Assembly (NCBI RefSeq): GCF_003325475.1
Contig: NZ_CP029495.1
Coordinates: forward strand, 682,001-746,000
Source of the DNA: Chromobacterium phragmitis
GTDB taxonomy: Bacteria > Pseudomonadota > Gammaproteobacteria > Burkholderiales > Chromobacteriaceae
DNA: 64,000 nt
Direction of reading: 5' to 3'
Part shown: positions 11,913 to 21,410 of the stretch, in pieces
Layout: each line of letters opens with the position of its first letter
How positions within the stretch are numbered: the first letter of the stretch is position 1
Made by a program: the position numbers and the translations under genes
The notes under the pieces: model-generated
Told to the model about the DNA's origin: nothing
The model's database searches: none
The model's input: the letters and a program-made list of their open reading frames with translations, nothing else

Positions 11913-12919
11913 GGATGCTTATCCTCGGAAATGATGTCTATTGGTACCGGCTTGCCGGCGGGCGCGGACGCCGGCCATTCCGCCTGCAAGGTTACGTGAT
12001 CTATGCAAAATTCGCGCGACAGCATCAGCTGGCAGGCGGCCAGGATGCGCGGCCAGTCCTGCGGCGCGGCGATCCGCAAATGCGCCGACAGCGCCGCCCG
12101 CTCGGCCGACATCGTCCACACGTGCAGGTCATGCACCGAGCTGACGCCGGCGATGCCGGACAAGGCTTCGCCTATGCGGTTGTAGTCCAGATGCGGCGGC
12201 ACCGCCTCCATCAGCACCCACACCGCCTGGCGCACCAGCCTCCAAGCCGCGGCCAGCAGCAGCATGGATACCAGGATGGACAACAGCGGATCCACCGCCA
12301 TCCAGCCAGTGAGCCAGATCACCGCGCCGGACGCGATGGCCGCCACCGAGCCGAACAGATCGCCCAGCACATGCCACAGCGCCGCCCGGCTGTTCAGCGA
12401 ATGCGCGCCCCGGCTGAGCACCCAGGCCGCCGCCACGTTGACGACCAGGCCGATCGCGGCGATCAGCAGCACGCCGCCTCCGTTCACCGGATGCGGCAGC
12501 AGCAGCCGCGCCGCCGCCTCGTACACGATGAAGGCGGACAGGCCGAACAGCAGCACGCTGTTCAACAGCGCGCCCAACACCTCCGCCCGGCCATGGCCGA
12601 AAGACAGCCGGTCGGTGGCCGGCCGGCTGCCGATGCGCGCGGCCCACAGCGCCATCAGCAAAGACAGCGAATCGATCAGCATGTGGCCGGCGTCGGACAA
12701 CAAGGCCAGCGAGCCGCTCCACCAGCCGCCCACGGCCTCCACCAGCGCGAAACCGCAAGTCAGCGCCAACACCTGGGCCAGCGCGCGGCTGCTCAGCCGC
12801 CTGCCGTCCCCACCCTCCGGACCGCCATGGCGGTGAAGATGGAGATGGTTGGCATCGTGATCATCGTCATGGGCATGATCCACGCCGACTTCATCATGCA
12901 GATGGAAACTGGGCGTCAT
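11909..12919 (-). CDS. Cation diffusion facilitator family efflux transporter
   Basis: A 336-residue CDF/ZitB-type inner membrane antiporter that exports Zn2+ or related divalent ions. It has a His/Asp-rich cytoplasmic N-terminus (HLHDEVGVDHAHDDDHD, HLHLHRHGG), six predicted membrane helices, the metal site HMLIDSLSLLMALWA with the preceding SD (LLSDAGHM) and the paired HVLGDLFGS helix, and a C-terminal cytoplasmic domain. The ATG at 12919 has a GGAGG ribosome site five bases upstream. Its stop overlaps the start of the acetyltransferase gene. The metal specificity cannot be fixed from sequence; HxxxD metal site residues favour Zn. Confidence 0.9.
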   Translation of the reverse strand: MTPSFHLHDEVGVDHAHDDDHDANHLHLHRHGGPEGGDGRRLSSRALAQVLALTCGFALVEAVGGWWSGSLALLSDAGHMLIDSLSLLMALWAARIGSRPATDRLSFGHGRAEVLGALLNSVLLFGLSAFIVYEAAARLLLPHPVNGGGVLLIAAIGLVVNVAAAWVLSRGAHSLNSRAALWHVLGDLFGSVAAIASGAVIWLTGWMAVDPLLSILVSMLLLAAAWRLVRQAVWVLMEAVPPHLDYNRIGEALSGIAGVSSVHDLHVWTMSAERAALSAHLRIAAPQDWPRILAACQLMLSREFCIDHVTLQAEWPASAPAGKPVPIDIISEDKHP

Positions 12920-13072
12920 TTTGACCTCCGACAAACTGACTACAGATGCGTTTCAGCCACGGCCGCCTGCAAAAATCAGCCATAGCCATACCCAGCCAGT
13001 GGCGCAGGCTTTACAATATTGCTAACCTTTACAGTTTCGCAACAAACGTTTATTGCGCCGCAGCATGCAACC

Positions 13073-13092
13073 GGCCGGGCTAGCACCCGGCC
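13073..13092 (+). other. GC-rich hairpin in the nadA leader
   Basis: Perfect seven-base arms GGCCGGG / CCCGGCC around CTAGCA, directly upstream of the AGGCAGGAG ribosome site of nadA. There is no T-run, so it is not a terminator; it could affect ribosome access or mRNA stability. Confidence 0.45.
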
Positions 13093-13111
13093 AGGCAGGA
13101 GCCGACACACC

Positions 13112-14029
13112 ATGACGAAACGCGTCGTCACCCTCGCTCATTATTACACCCAGCCGGAAATCCAGCAGATGGCCGACAAGGTGGGAGACAGCCTGGAGCT
13201 GTCGCTGTACGCCAAGGAAGCCCAGGCCGACATCATCGTGTTCGCCGGCGTGCGCTTCATGGCCGAGACCGCGAAGATCCTCAACCCGGAAGCCACGGTC
13301 ATCCTGCCCGACGCAGGCTCCACTTGCTCGCTGGTCACCCAGACCGACGTCGCCGAGCTGGCCCTGTGGCGCAAGCGCTACCCGGACCACGTCCACGTGT
13401 CCTACATCAACTCCAGCGCCGAGCACAAAGCCGTCTCCGACTGGATCGTCACCAGCCGCAACGTCGACGACATCATCGCCCACCTGTACGCCGAGGGTAA
13501 GAAGGTGATCTTCTCGCCCGACCGCAATATGGGCGGCTACCTCAACGACCTGTACGGCTACGACATGCCCTTGTGGTCCGCCGTGTGCGAAGTCCACGAC
13601 AAATTCAACGAGGCGGCGCTGGCCGAAGCCTTCGAGGCGGTGCCCGGCGCCAAATTCCTGATCGCCCACCCGGAAAGCCCGCTGCCGGTGCTGAAGAAGG
13701 CCGACTACGTCGGCTCCACCTCCGGCATGCTGAACTGGGTCAAGGCCTATCAGGGCGACGCCAAGGCGGTGATCTTCGTCGCCACCGAGGACGGCATCCT
13801 CTACAACATGGGCTTGGCCCGCCCCGACCTCGACCTGCGCCAGGCGCCGATCTACGCCGGCTGCCAGTGCAACTCCTGTCCTTACATGAAGATGAATACC
13901 ATCGAGGCGGTGAAGCGCGCGCAACAGGGCGAGGGCCTGGCCATCGACTACCTGACGCCCGAGCAAATGGACGCCGCGCGCGTGCCCATTGAGCGCATGC
14001 TGGAGTTCAGCAAACGCTACTACGCCTGA
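13112..14029 (+). CDS. nadA: Quinolinate synthase A
   Basis: Condenses iminoaspartate (made by NadB) with dihydroxyacetone phosphate to quinolinate, the second step of de novo NAD synthesis. This 305-residue form starts [18 protein letters not shown], directly at the conserved HYY motif. Candidate [4Fe-4S] ligands are C72 (GSTCSLV), C159 (SAVCEVH) and one of C251/C253/C256 in GCQCNSCP. It is of the short NadA type; an upstream in-frame TTG at 13019 would give 336 residues, but ATG 13112 has the better ribosome site (AGGCAGGAG). No nadB or nadC is adjacent. A terminator follows. Confidence 0.93.
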   Translation: MTKRVVTLAHYYTQPEIQQMADKVGDSLELSLYAKEAQADIIVFAGVRFMAETAKILNPEATVILPDAGSTCSLVTQTDVAELALWRKRYPDHVHVSYINSSAEHKAVSDWIVTSRNVDDIIAHLYAEGKKVIFSPDRNMGGYLNDLYGYDMPLWSAVCEVHDKFNEAALAEAFEAVPGAKFLIAHPESPLPVLKKADYVGSTSGMLNWVKAYQGDAKAVIFVATEDGILYNMGLARPDLDLRQAPIYAGCQCNSCPYMKMNTIEAVKRAQQGEGLAIDYLTPEQMDAARVPIERMLEFSKRYYA

Positions 14030-14038
14030 CCCAGGCCG

Positions 14039-14066
14039 AAAAACCCGCCCACAGCGGGTTTTTTTA
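14039..14066 (+). terminator. Terminator of nadA
   Basis: AAACCCGC / GCGGGTTT stem with CCACA loop and a seven-base T-run just after the nadA stop. Confidence 0.88.
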
Positions 14067-14144
14067 CGGTCCCCGCGCCCGCTGCGCGCTATCCTCCGTC
14101 ATGCTGGCGGCGCTACAATCGGGCGATACACACGGAAAGACAGT

Positions 14145-14888
14145 ATGAAGTTTCTGCTCAGCAACGACGACGGTTATTTCGCGCCGGGCCTGGCCATGCT
14201 GGCCCAAACCCTGCGGCGCTACGGCGAAGTGGCGGTGGTCGCGCCCGAGCGCGACCGCAGCGGCGCCAGCAACTCGCTGACGCTGGACCGCCCGCTGACG
14301 GTGCGCAAGGCCGCCAACGGCTTCCACTACGTCAACGGCACGCCCACCGACTGCGTCCACCTCGCGGTCACCGGTTTCCTCGACTTCAAGCCGGACATGA
14401 TCTTCACCGGCATCAACCACGGCCCCAATATGGGCGACGACACGCTGTATTCCGGCACCGTGGCCGCCGCCACCGAGGGCTTCATGCTGGGCATCCCCTC
14501 CATCGCCGTCTCGATGGCAGGCCACAGCGGCAAGCATTTCGCCAGCGCCGGCAAGGTGGTTGAGCAACTGGTGGAGCGCTGCCAGGCCGATCCGTTCCAG
14601 CAGCCGGTGCTGCTCAACGTCAACGTGCCGGATGTCCCGCCGGACGAGCTGGGCCCCCTCCAGGTGACCAGATTGGGACGCCGCCATTGCGCGCAACCGG
14701 TGATCAAATCTCAGAATCCCCGCGGCGAGACGATATACTGGGTAGGACCGGTCGGCGCGGTGCAGGATGCCGGCGCCGGCACCGACTTCGGCTGCGTCGC
14801 GGCTAAGCAGGTGTCCGTCACGCCGCTGATGCTGGATCTGACCGCCTACGGGCAATTGGACAGGATTTCCACATGGCTGCACCGCTGA
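14145..14888 (+). CDS. surE: 5'/3'-nucleotidase SurE (survival protein)
   Basis: A 247-residue metal-dependent nucleoside-monophosphatase/exopolyphosphatase linked to stationary-phase survival. The metal-binding N-terminus [16 protein letters not shown] with the DD pair, [16 protein letters not shown], and the [11 protein letters not shown] and [21 protein letters not shown] motifs are all present. Start at [10 protein letters not shown]. The last 16 bases overlap pcm. It belongs to the classic surE-pcm-nlpD-rpoS cluster. Confidence 0.97.
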   Translation: MKFLLSNDDGYFAPGLAMLAQTLRRYGEVAVVAPERDRSGASNSLTLDRPLTVRKAANGFHYVNGTPTDCVHLAVTGFLDFKPDMIFTGINHGPNMGDDTLYSGTVAAATEGFMLGIPSIAVSMAGHSGKHFASAGKVVEQLVERCQADPFQQPVLLNVNVPDVPPDELGPLQVTRLGRRHCAQPVIKSQNPRGETIYWVGPVGAVQDAGAGTDFGCVAAKQVSVTPLMLDLTAYGQLDRISTWLHR

Positions 14889-15541
14889 CCCCGAACGCAC
14901 ACGCCTACGGCATGTTGTCCGAGCGCACGCGCCGCCGCATGAGCGATCGGTTGCGCCAGCACGGCATAGGAGATGAACGCGTGCTGTCCGCGATGCACGA
15001 GGTGCCGCGCCATCTGTTCGTCGACCAGGCGCTGGCCACCCGAGCTTACGACGACGTGTCGCTGCCCATCGGCCACGGCCAAACCATCTCGCAGCCGCTG
15101 ACCGTGGCGCGGATGACGGAGCTGCTGATCCAGGGCCGGCAACCCGGCAAGATTCTCGAAGTGGGCACCGGCTGCGGCTACCAGACCGCGGTGCTGCTGA
15201 AAACCGGCGCCGAGGTGTACTCGATTGAACGACTGGGCGCGATTCTGGACCAAGCAAGACGCAACCTGCGCGCCGCCAAGCTGGTCCACGCCCGGTTGGT
15301 CCATGGCGATGGCAACGCCGGCCTGCCCGAGGCCGCGCCGTTCGACGGCATCATCATCACCGCGGCCGCGCGCGCGGTGCCCGCGCCGCTGGTGGACCAA
15401 CTGGCCGACGGCGGTCGCATGGTGTTGCCGCTGGGCGAGAACGAGCAGCATTTGTGGCTGCTGGAGAAAACCGCCCAGGGTTTGCAGAAGACTCGGCTGG
15501 ACCCGGTCAAGTTCGTCCCTTTGCTTAACGGACGCGGTTAA
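14873..15541 (+). CDS. pcm: Protein-L-isoaspartate O-methyltransferase
   Basis: A 222-residue AdoMet enzyme that repairs isoaspartyl residues in aged proteins. It has the PCMT substrate region [32 protein letters not shown], the AdoMet motif [16 protein letters not shown], and [32 protein letters not shown]. The start lies within surE (16-base overlap), giving translational coupling. A ~74-base AT-richer gap separates it from nlpD. Confidence 0.96.
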   Translation: MAAPLTPNAHAYGMLSERTRRRMSDRLRQHGIGDERVLSAMHEVPRHLFVDQALATRAYDDVSLPIGHGQTISQPLTVARMTELLIQGRQPGKILEVGTGCGYQTAVLLKTGAEVYSIERLGAILDQARRNLRAAKLVHARLVHGDGNAGLPEAAPFDGIIITAAARAVPAPLVDQLADGGRMVLPLGENEQHLWLLEKTAQGLQKTRLDPVKFVPLLNGRG

Positions 15542-15615
15542 AACTGCAAAAACGCAACACTTGAGCTGTCAGACAATCAAGCAAAACTCTTATTCAACAT
15601 TTGAACAAAAAAAAC

Positions 15616-16686
15616 ATGCTAAAAATGCATTGCAGGTATGCGCATATATTAGTCGCCGCTGCGCTGGCCGGTTTGGCCGGCTGCAGCAGCATGGTGCAAC
15701 AGGCCGCGCCGGTGGAAAGCGCCCAGGCAGCCAGGCTTCCGGCGGCGGCTCCGGCCAAGGCGGAAACGCCTTCGGCACAGCACGATGCCTCGGTGGCGAC
15801 GCCATACCAGGAGCCGGGCAGTCTGAAAGTCCAGCCGGTGGCCGGTGACGCGGCGCCGGAAAACGGCAACACTTACGTGGTGAAGCCCGGAGACAACCTG
15901 TTCCGGATTTCGCTGAACCACGGCTTGAAATACAAGGATGTGGCCGCTTGGAACAATCTGCCCGACAACAGCATCAAGGTCGGCCAGGTGCTGCGGTTGT
16001 CGCCACCGAACGGCGGCGCGTCGAACGCGGCCACCCCGCAAGCCTCGGCCGCGCCGGTAGTGGCCGCGACGACGGCCGGCGACACCGGCGGCGGAGCGGT
16101 GAAGGCTTACCCGAAAGCGCTGAAGCTGCCGTACAGCAGCGAAGCGGTGAAGAATCTGCCGGCCCAGAGCGAGGGGCGCGCGGCCAACAACAATAACGCT
16201 CAGGCATCCTCTCCCGCACCAATCGCGCCGCCGGTCAAAAAGCCGGAAGCCAGCGCCGCGACGCAGGCCCCCTCGCCCGCCAAGGAGGCCAGCGCCCCCA
16301 GCGCCAAGCAGGAGGAGGATGCCGTAGCCTGGTCCTGGCCCACCGAGGGCAAGATGACCAAGGGCTTTTCCGATAGCAACAAGGGCATCGAGATCAATGG
16401 CCGCATGGGCCAGCCGGTGCTCGCCGCCGGAGACGGCAAAGTGGTGTACAGCGGCGCCGGATTGAGGGGCTACGGCAAGCTGATCATCATCAAACATAAC
16501 AAGACCTTCCTGTCCGCATACGCGCACAACAGCCAGTTGCTGGTCAAGGAAGGACAGTCTGTCAAGAAAGGGCAGAAGATTGCCGAGATGGGCAATTCCG
16601 ATGCCGACCAAGTCAAACTGCATTTCGAGATCCGCCGCTACGGCAAGCCGGTGGACCCGATGCAGTACCTTGAACACAAGTCCTGA
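15616..16686 (+). CDS. nlpD: NlpD-type LysM/M23 lipoprotein, murein hydrolase activator
   Basis: Outer-membrane lipoprotein that activates the cell-division amidase AmiC. It has a lipoprotein signal with lipobox LAGC near residue 23, a LysM domain at about 87-132 ([29 protein letters not shown]), a long Ala/Pro-rich linker, and a C-terminal LytM/M23 domain (about 245-350). The metal-binding HxxxD motif is replaced (NKGIEIN), as in E. coli NlpD, so it is expected to be an activator and not a hydrolase. Start is uncertain: ATG 15616, ATG 15625, or TTG 15601; no clear ribosome site is seen. By analogy, rpoS promoters may lie inside this gene. Confidence 0.92.
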   Translation: MLKMHCRYAHILVAAALAGLAGCSSMVQQAAPVESAQAARLPAAAPAKAETPSAQHDASVATPYQEPGSLKVQPVAGDAAPENGNTYVVKPGDNLFRISLNHGLKYKDVAAWNNLPDNSIKVGQVLRLSPPNGGASNAATPQASAAPVVAATTAGDTGGGAVKAYPKALKLPYSSEAVKNLPAQSEGRAANNNNAQASSPAPIAPPVKKPEASAATQAPSPAKEASAPSAKQEEDAVAWSWPTEGKMTKGFSDSNKGIEINGRMGQPVLAAGDGKVVYSGAGLRGYGKLIIIKHNKTFLSAYAHNSQLLVKEGQSVKKGQKIAEMGNSDADQVKLHFEIRRYGKPVDPMQYLEHKS

Positions 16687-16739
16687 CCGGGGATGCTCCG
16701 CCACCCCCGCCGGGACAAGACAGCGACGGGGGTAGAGAG

Positions 16740-17690
16740 ATGAGCAACGAAATAGACATCCTGGACGAGGATGACATTCTCGACGAAGACAACGGCGAAG
16801 AAGCTTCCGCCGAGGCCGAAGCCGAGGAAAGCAACGACAGCACCTCGGTCTTCGAAGACGTGGTCGCCGACGTCACCCAGATTTATCTGAACGACATCGG
16901 CAACAACGCGCTCTTGACGCCGCAGGAGGAACTGGCTCTCGCCAGGCGGGTGGTGGCCGGCGAGTTCGAAGCCCGCCAGAAGATGATCGAGCACAACCTT
17001 CGGCTGGTGGTGAACATCGCCAAACACTACATCAACCGCGGTCTGGCCCTGCTCGATCTGATCGAAGAGGGCAATATCGGCCTGATGCACGCGCTGGAAA
17101 AGTTCGACCCGGAGCGCGGCTTCCGCTTCTCCACCTATGCCACCTGGTGGATACGCCAGAGCATCGAGCGGGCGATCATGAACCAGTCGCGCACCATTCG
17201 GCTGCCGGTTCACGTGATCAAGGAGTTGAACGTGTATCTGCGGGCCTCGCGCCATCTGGAAAGCCAGATCGGCCGCGAGCCCAGCGTCGAGGAGATCGCC
17301 CATCTGGTCGGCAAGCCGGTGGACGACGTGCGCAAGGTGCTGAACCTGAACGAACGCATGGCCTCGCTGGACGCGCCGCTGGACATCGATCCGATGCTGT
17401 CCATCGGCGAGTCCATCCCGGACGAGCAGCACGAGGAGCCGGAACTGCAGCTGCACAACAGCCAGCTTGAAACCTTCGTCCACGACTGGCTGAGCCAGTT
17501 GAACGAGAAGCAGCGACTGGTAATCGAGCGGCGCTACGGCCTCAACGGCTACGAAATCTGTACGCTGGAAGAGCTGGCAGCCTCCCTGAGCCTAACCCGC
17601 GAGCGGGTGCGCCAGATCCAGATCGAGGGTCTGGAACAACTGCGCCGCATCCTGCGCCGCAAGGGCATTTCGCGCGATTTCCTGCTCTGA
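16740..17690 (+). CDS. rpoS: RNA polymerase sigma factor RpoS
   Basis: A 316-residue stationary-phase/general-stress sigma factor. It has an acidic N-terminus ([16 protein letters not shown]), region 1.2 ([25 protein letters not shown]), region 2 with [30 protein letters not shown] and the -10-reading [19 protein letters not shown], region 3, and region 4 with the helix-turn-helix [24 protein letters not shown]. The long stretch downstream of region 2 and the nlpD neighbour separate it from RpoD and RpoH. The ATG follows a GGGGG/GTAGAGAG purine-rich site. Post-transcriptional control is likely by analogy only. Confidence 0.97.
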   Translation: MSNEIDILDEDDILDEDNGEEASAEAEAEESNDSTSVFEDVVADVTQIYLNDIGNNALLTPQEELALARRVVAGEFEARQKMIEHNLRLVVNIAKHYINRGLALLDLIEEGNIGLMHALEKFDPERGFRFSTYATWWIRQSIERAIMNQSRTIRLPVHVIKELNVYLRASRHLESQIGREPSVEEIAHLVGKPVDDVRKVLNLNERMASLDAPLDIDPMLSIGESIPDEQHEEPELQLHNSQLETFVHDWLSQLNEKQRLVIERRYGLNGYEICTLEELAASLSLTRERVRQIQIEGLEQLRRILRRKGISRDFLL

Positions 17691-17713
17691 CGCCGCGAAA
17701 GCGCCCGCCATCG

Positions 17714-17733
17714 GCCCGGCCTCGCCGGGCTTT
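17714..17733. terminator. Hairpin terminator between rpoS and the transglutaminase gene
   Basis: GCCCGGC / GCCGGGC stem with CTC loop, then TTTGT, in the short gap between the convergent genes. Confidence 0.6.
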
Positions 17734-17734
17734 G

Positions 17735-19633
17735 TCATTTCCAGCGCCGCGCCCGCCTCTGCCAGCGCTTGGCGCCAGCCTCATCCTCGCCGCTTCGCCG
17801 ATAGCGCAGCGCCACGTACTCCTCCACCAACGCCCTCAATCGGCGATAATCCGACCGCGGCAAGCTCCGCGACGCCCTCAGCAACTCCAATGGCCCCTGC
17901 GCCGCGGACACCTCTATGCCTCGCCGCGCCAAGCGCCTCCGCAACAACGCCCATCCCGCGGGCAAGGGCTCGCCCGCTGCCCGCCGGCGCCACCACCAGG
18001 CCAGCGGCGCCATGGCCAAGGCCAGGCCGACGGCGAAGGCGCGCAGCACGCTGCCGCCGTCCACTCGCTCGCCCAGCCCCAGCCGCCGGAACAGGCCGCG
18101 CTGCCGTTCCGCGTCATAGCCCACCACCCACTGCTGCCAGACGAAACTGGCCGCCTGCCACTGCTGCCGCGCCCGCCTAAGCCATTGCGGCGGCAAAGTC
18201 GCTGCGACGCCGCTTTCCGCCCTCAATGCAGGCAACGCCTGCTCCGCTCCGCGCTCCACCCTTCCCGGGGCGACTGCGGCGGTAGGATCCACGCGCCGCC
18301 ATTCGCCATCCAGCCACAGCTCGGTCCAAGCATGGGCGTCGGAGGAACGCACCAGCCAGAATCGCCCCGCCGGATTGTACTCTCCGCCAAGGTAGCCGAC
18401 CGCCACCCGCGCAGGAATGCCCGCAGCCCGGGCCAGGAAAGCGAAAGCCGACGCGTAATGCTCGCAGAAACCCTGCCGACTGCCGAACAGGAAACCATCT
18501 ATCGCCTGCCCATCCAGACGCGGCGGCGCCAGGGTATAGAGAAAACCGCCCCGACTCAGGAAGTCGAGCGCCGCGCTCGGAAAGTCCTGCGCGCCGCCTG
18601 CCGCCAGCCGCAAGGCTAACTGCCGGCTCCTGGAGTTTCCGGGCGGCAGGCGAAGGTAGAATGCCTTCCGCTCCGGCGTCAGCTCCGCCGGAAAAGTCGC
18701 CGCCAAGCGGCTCTCCAGCGCGTAACGGGCCAGCTCCTCGCCGCGGCGATCCTGCCGCAGCAAGCCGCCATCCTCCAGATGGCTGCCATCTCCCGCCCGC
18801 AGCGCCCGCTCCAGCACCGGCACGCGCCCCCTTTCCGGATTGAGCGTCAGTTGGTAGCGCAGCGCCCTGCCTTTTCCCTCCCCGGCGCGCTCGCCCCGTT
18901 GCCCGTCAAACCCTTGCCAGCGCCGGCCATCGAAGCTGTCCAACAACATCACCCGCCAGTACAACTGATCCTGCCTCGGCGGCTGTCCATCGAAAACGAC
19001 TGAAAAAGCCGGCGCCCGATTCAGAATCAGGCGGCTGATGCTGCCTGGCTCCATCTCGTCGCCAAGGCCACTGGCGGACAGCCGGGACTCGCTGGGCATG
19101 CTCCACAGCGGCTGCGACAGGCGCGGCATCGCCACGAACAGCGCCAGCATCAGCGGCAGCGACAACGCCAGCGCCAGTCCCGCCTGCCGCCAACTGCCGC
19201 GCGGCGGCTCGCCGGCCAGACGAGCGGCGGCCCAAGTCAGCGACAGCAGCGACAACGCTAGCCAAACCGCCATCAGCGGCGACTGGTCGAACAACAGCGG
19301 CATCGCCGCCAGGAAGAAACCCAGGGCCAGCAGCACCCGCCAGTCGCGCAGCGAGCGGGTTTCGAAGGCTTTGAAGGCGATCAGCGCGGTCAACAACGCG
19401 ACGCCGCCCTCGCGCCCGACCAGGGTCCCCAGACTCAGCCACAGCCCTGTCGCAGCCAGCGGCAGCGCCGGAAGCAATAGCCAGCGCGGCGGCAGGCGCC
19501 GCGATGCCCCACGCAGCAAAAGAGCCAGCGCGCAAACCGCCATCAGCCACGGCGGCAAATGCCAAACCAGCGGCGACATCGTCCACAGCAAGGCCAGCAG
19601 CACCGGCCACCCCTGAGCCTCGATTTCGTTCAC
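17735..19633 (-). CDS. DUF3488/transglutaminase-like membrane protein (TgpA family)
   Basis: A 632-residue inner-membrane protein. The N-terminal third is a bundle of hydrophobic helices (DUF3488), followed by a periplasmic transglutaminase-like domain with the Cys-His-Asp triad visible in GFCEHYASAFAFLARAAG, SSDAHAWTELWLD and GEWRRVDPTAAV, then one late membrane helix and a DUF4129-like cytoplasmic tail. P. aeruginosa TgpA is the described relative. The start is GTG (VNEIEAQGWP), overlapping the DUF58 stop by four bases, with a GGAG site upstream. It is the third gene of a moxR-DUF58-tgpA operon. The physiological substrate is unknown. Confidence 0.9.
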   Translation of the reverse strand: MNEIEAQGWPVLLALLWTMSPLVWHLPPWLMAVCALALLLRGASRRLPPRWLLLPALPLAATGLWLSLGTLVGREGGVALLTALIAFKAFETRSLRDWRVLLALGFFLAAMPLLFDQSPLMAVWLALSLLSLTWAAARLAGEPPRGSWRQAGLALALSLPLMLALFVAMPRLSQPLWSMPSESRLSASGLGDEMEPGSISRLILNRAPAFSVVFDGQPPRQDQLYWRVMLLDSFDGRRWQGFDGQRGERAGEGKGRALRYQLTLNPERGRVPVLERALRAGDGSHLEDGGLLRQDRRGEELARYALESRLAATFPAELTPERKAFYLRLPPGNSRSRQLALRLAAGGAQDFPSAALDFLSRGGFLYTLAPPRLDGQAIDGFLFGSRQGFCEHYASAFAFLARAAGIPARVAVGYLGGEYNPAGRFWLVRSSDAHAWTELWLDGEWRRVDPTAAVAPGRVERGAEQALPALRAESGVAATLPPQWLRRARQQWQAASFVWQQWVVGYDAERQRGLFRRLGLGERVDGGSVLRAFAVGLALAMAPLAWWWRRRAAGEPLPAGWALLRRRLARRGIEVSAAQGPLELLRASRSLPRSDYRRLRALVEEYVALRYRRSGEDEAGAKRWQRRARRWK

Positions 19634-20574
19634 TTCCGGCTCCCGAACAAGGCCAGCGCGCCCAGCGCCAGCTCCCGCTGCCGCGGTTGCGGGCCGATTT
19701 CGCCGTCGGGCAGGCACAAGCGATAGCGCAGGCGCCGCCGCTCGCACTGCTCCACCCGCCAAACCAGCCGCGATAGCCGGCGCTCCGCGCCGGTCTCGCC
19801 GTCATAATCATCCCAGCCCAGCCGCAGCAGCCCTTCGCCGGCCTCCGCGGAAAAGCGCTTGCTGGCCAGCGCGTCGCGGCGGGCCAGCACTTTCCAGGCG
19901 ATCTGCCGCGGCGCGTCGCCAATGCGATAAAGATCAAGATGGGAAAAGTCCTCGTCGCCCCCGCGCTCGCCGCCGCCTCGCCCAGGCTCCGCGTCCCTGC
20001 GTCCCCTAGCCGTGTCGGGCAAGGGCGCAGGGTAGACCAGCACCCGGGCCCGCAACTTCAACACCGCCCAGGCCCGCACCAGGCCGAACGGCGCGTCGCT
20101 TTCCAGCACGCAGGCCGGCAACGGCAGCCAGCCCCGCCTCGCGGCGGTCAATGCCAGCGCCAGACGCGCCTCGCCGACCGCTTCCAGCGCCCCCTCGACA
20201 CGATCGCCCCCCGCTGTCGACACCCCCACCCGCCGTCCCGCCGGCGATGGATTCTCCAGCCGCAGGAAAAACCGCGCGTCCTCTCCGGCGAACACCGCCG
20301 CGCCTCCCTCGGCGCTGACCCGCAAGCCAGCCAGCTGGCGGTAGGCCATCAGCACCGCGACCAGCAGCAGGCCGGCGATCCAGAATGCCAGCGCGTAAGC
20401 CAGGCTGACTTGGTAATTGAGCGCGCCCAGCCACACCGCGAGCGCCGCCGCGATCAGCAGCAAGCCGAAGCGGGTTGGCAGCAGATAGATGCGCCGCTGC
20501 GACAGCTCGCAAACATCCTCCAGCGGCAGCCTCGACCACCACCAGCGCCGCAGCCGCTCACGGAATGGCCACAT
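19630..20574 (-). CDS. DUF58 domain protein
   Basis: A 314-residue protein typical of the MoxR-partner family. It begins with a basic N-terminus (RLRRWWWSRLPLEDV), then two hydrophobic helices at about 30-80, and ends with the DUF58 motif RIGDAPRQIAWKVLARRDALASKRFSAEAG. Such proteins are thought to work with MoxR ATPases in assembly or maturation of complexes at the membrane. Its start lies 17 bases inside moxR and its end overlaps the transglutaminase gene, so the three are tightly coupled. Confidence 0.9.
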   Translation of the reverse strand: MWPFRERLRRWWWSRLPLEDVCELSQRRIYLLPTRFGLLLIAAALAVWLGALNYQVSLAYALAFWIAGLLLVAVLMAYRQLAGLRVSAEGGAAVFAGEDARFFLRLENPSPAGRRVGVSTAGGDRVEGALEAVGEARLALALTAARRGWLPLPACVLESDAPFGLVRAWAVLKLRARVLVYPAPLPDTARGRRDAEPGRGGGERGGDEDFSHLDLYRIGDAPRQIAWKVLARRDALASKRFSAEAGEGLLRLGWDDYDGETGAERRLSRLVWRVEQCERRRLRYRLCLPDGEIGPQPRQRELALGALALFGSRK

Positions 20575-21337
20575 GGGAAAGCAATCTGTCCAGTTCCTGC
20601 TCCACCGGCGCGCCGGTGGCGGATTGCAGCCGATGCGCCGCCACCGGCAGGAAAATCGCCTTGACGTCTTCCGGCAGCAGATAGTCGCGGCCGGCCAGCA
20701 ACGCCCAGCCGCGCGCGGCCGCCGCCAGCGCCAGCAGCGTCTCCGGCGCCATCACCGGCCGCAACCGCGCCAGCATGGCCCGCCGGTCCTCCCCCATCAG
20801 CAACGCGCGCTCCGCCTCGCGCGGCGGGTAGCCCAGGGAGATGCGCATCAGAAAGCGGTCCAACTGCGACTCCGGCAAGGGGAAGGTGCCCATTTGCTCG
20901 CCCGGATTCTGAGTGGCGACCACGAAGAAAGGCGCCGGCAGCGGATGGGTCTGGCCGTCGATCGACGCCTGCCTTTCCTCCATCGCCTCCAGCAAAGCCG
21001 ACTGCACCTTGGGCGAGGCGCGGTTGATTTCATCGGCCAGCAGCAACTGGGCGAACACCGGCCCCTTGTGCAGCTCGAAACGGCTGCTGTCGCGCTGGTA
21101 AATGCTGACGCCCAGGATATCGGCCGGCAGCAGGTCGCTGGTGAATTGCACCCGCCGGTAATCCAGCCCCAATGATGCGGCCAGCCCGTGGGCCAGCGTG
21201 GTCTTGCCGACCCCGGGCACATCGTCGATCAACAAGTGGCCGCGCGCGATCAGGCAGGCCAGAGCCAGCCGGATGGCCTGCGGTTTGCCCAGAATCAAGG
21301 TATTCAATTGCCGATAGGCAAGGGAGAGTGATTGCAT
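20558..21337 (-). CDS. MoxR family AAA+ ATPase
   Basis: A 259-residue AAA_3-type ATPase/chaperone. It has Walker A GVGKTTLAHGLA, LPADILGVSIY, Walker B LLLADEINRASPKVQSALLEAMEE (a MoxR hallmark), and sensor VVATQNPGEQMGTFPLPESQLDRFLMR. It is slightly short for the family (about 280-330), mainly at the N-terminus. Start at MQSLSLAYRQL is chosen because it begins at the conserved region. First gene of the operon with DUF58 and the transglutaminase-like protein; divergent from the HDAC-like gene. Confidence 0.92.
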   Translation of the reverse strand: MQSLSLAYRQLNTLILGKPQAIRLALACLIARGHLLIDDVPGVGKTTLAHGLAASLGLDYRRVQFTSDLLPADILGVSIYQRDSSRFELHKGPVFAQLLLADEINRASPKVQSALLEAMEERQASIDGQTHPLPAPFFVVATQNPGEQMGTFPLPESQLDRFLMRISLGYPPREAERALLMGEDRRAMLARLRPVMAPETLLALAAAARGWALLAGRDYLLPEDVKAIFLPVAAHRLQSATGAPVEQELDRLLSHVAIP

Positions 21338-21410
21338 TTGACCCCGCTTGCGCGCAGTATTTATCAAAATCACATATTCGCCATCCCATTGTAAGCACGC
21401 AGGAGCATTC

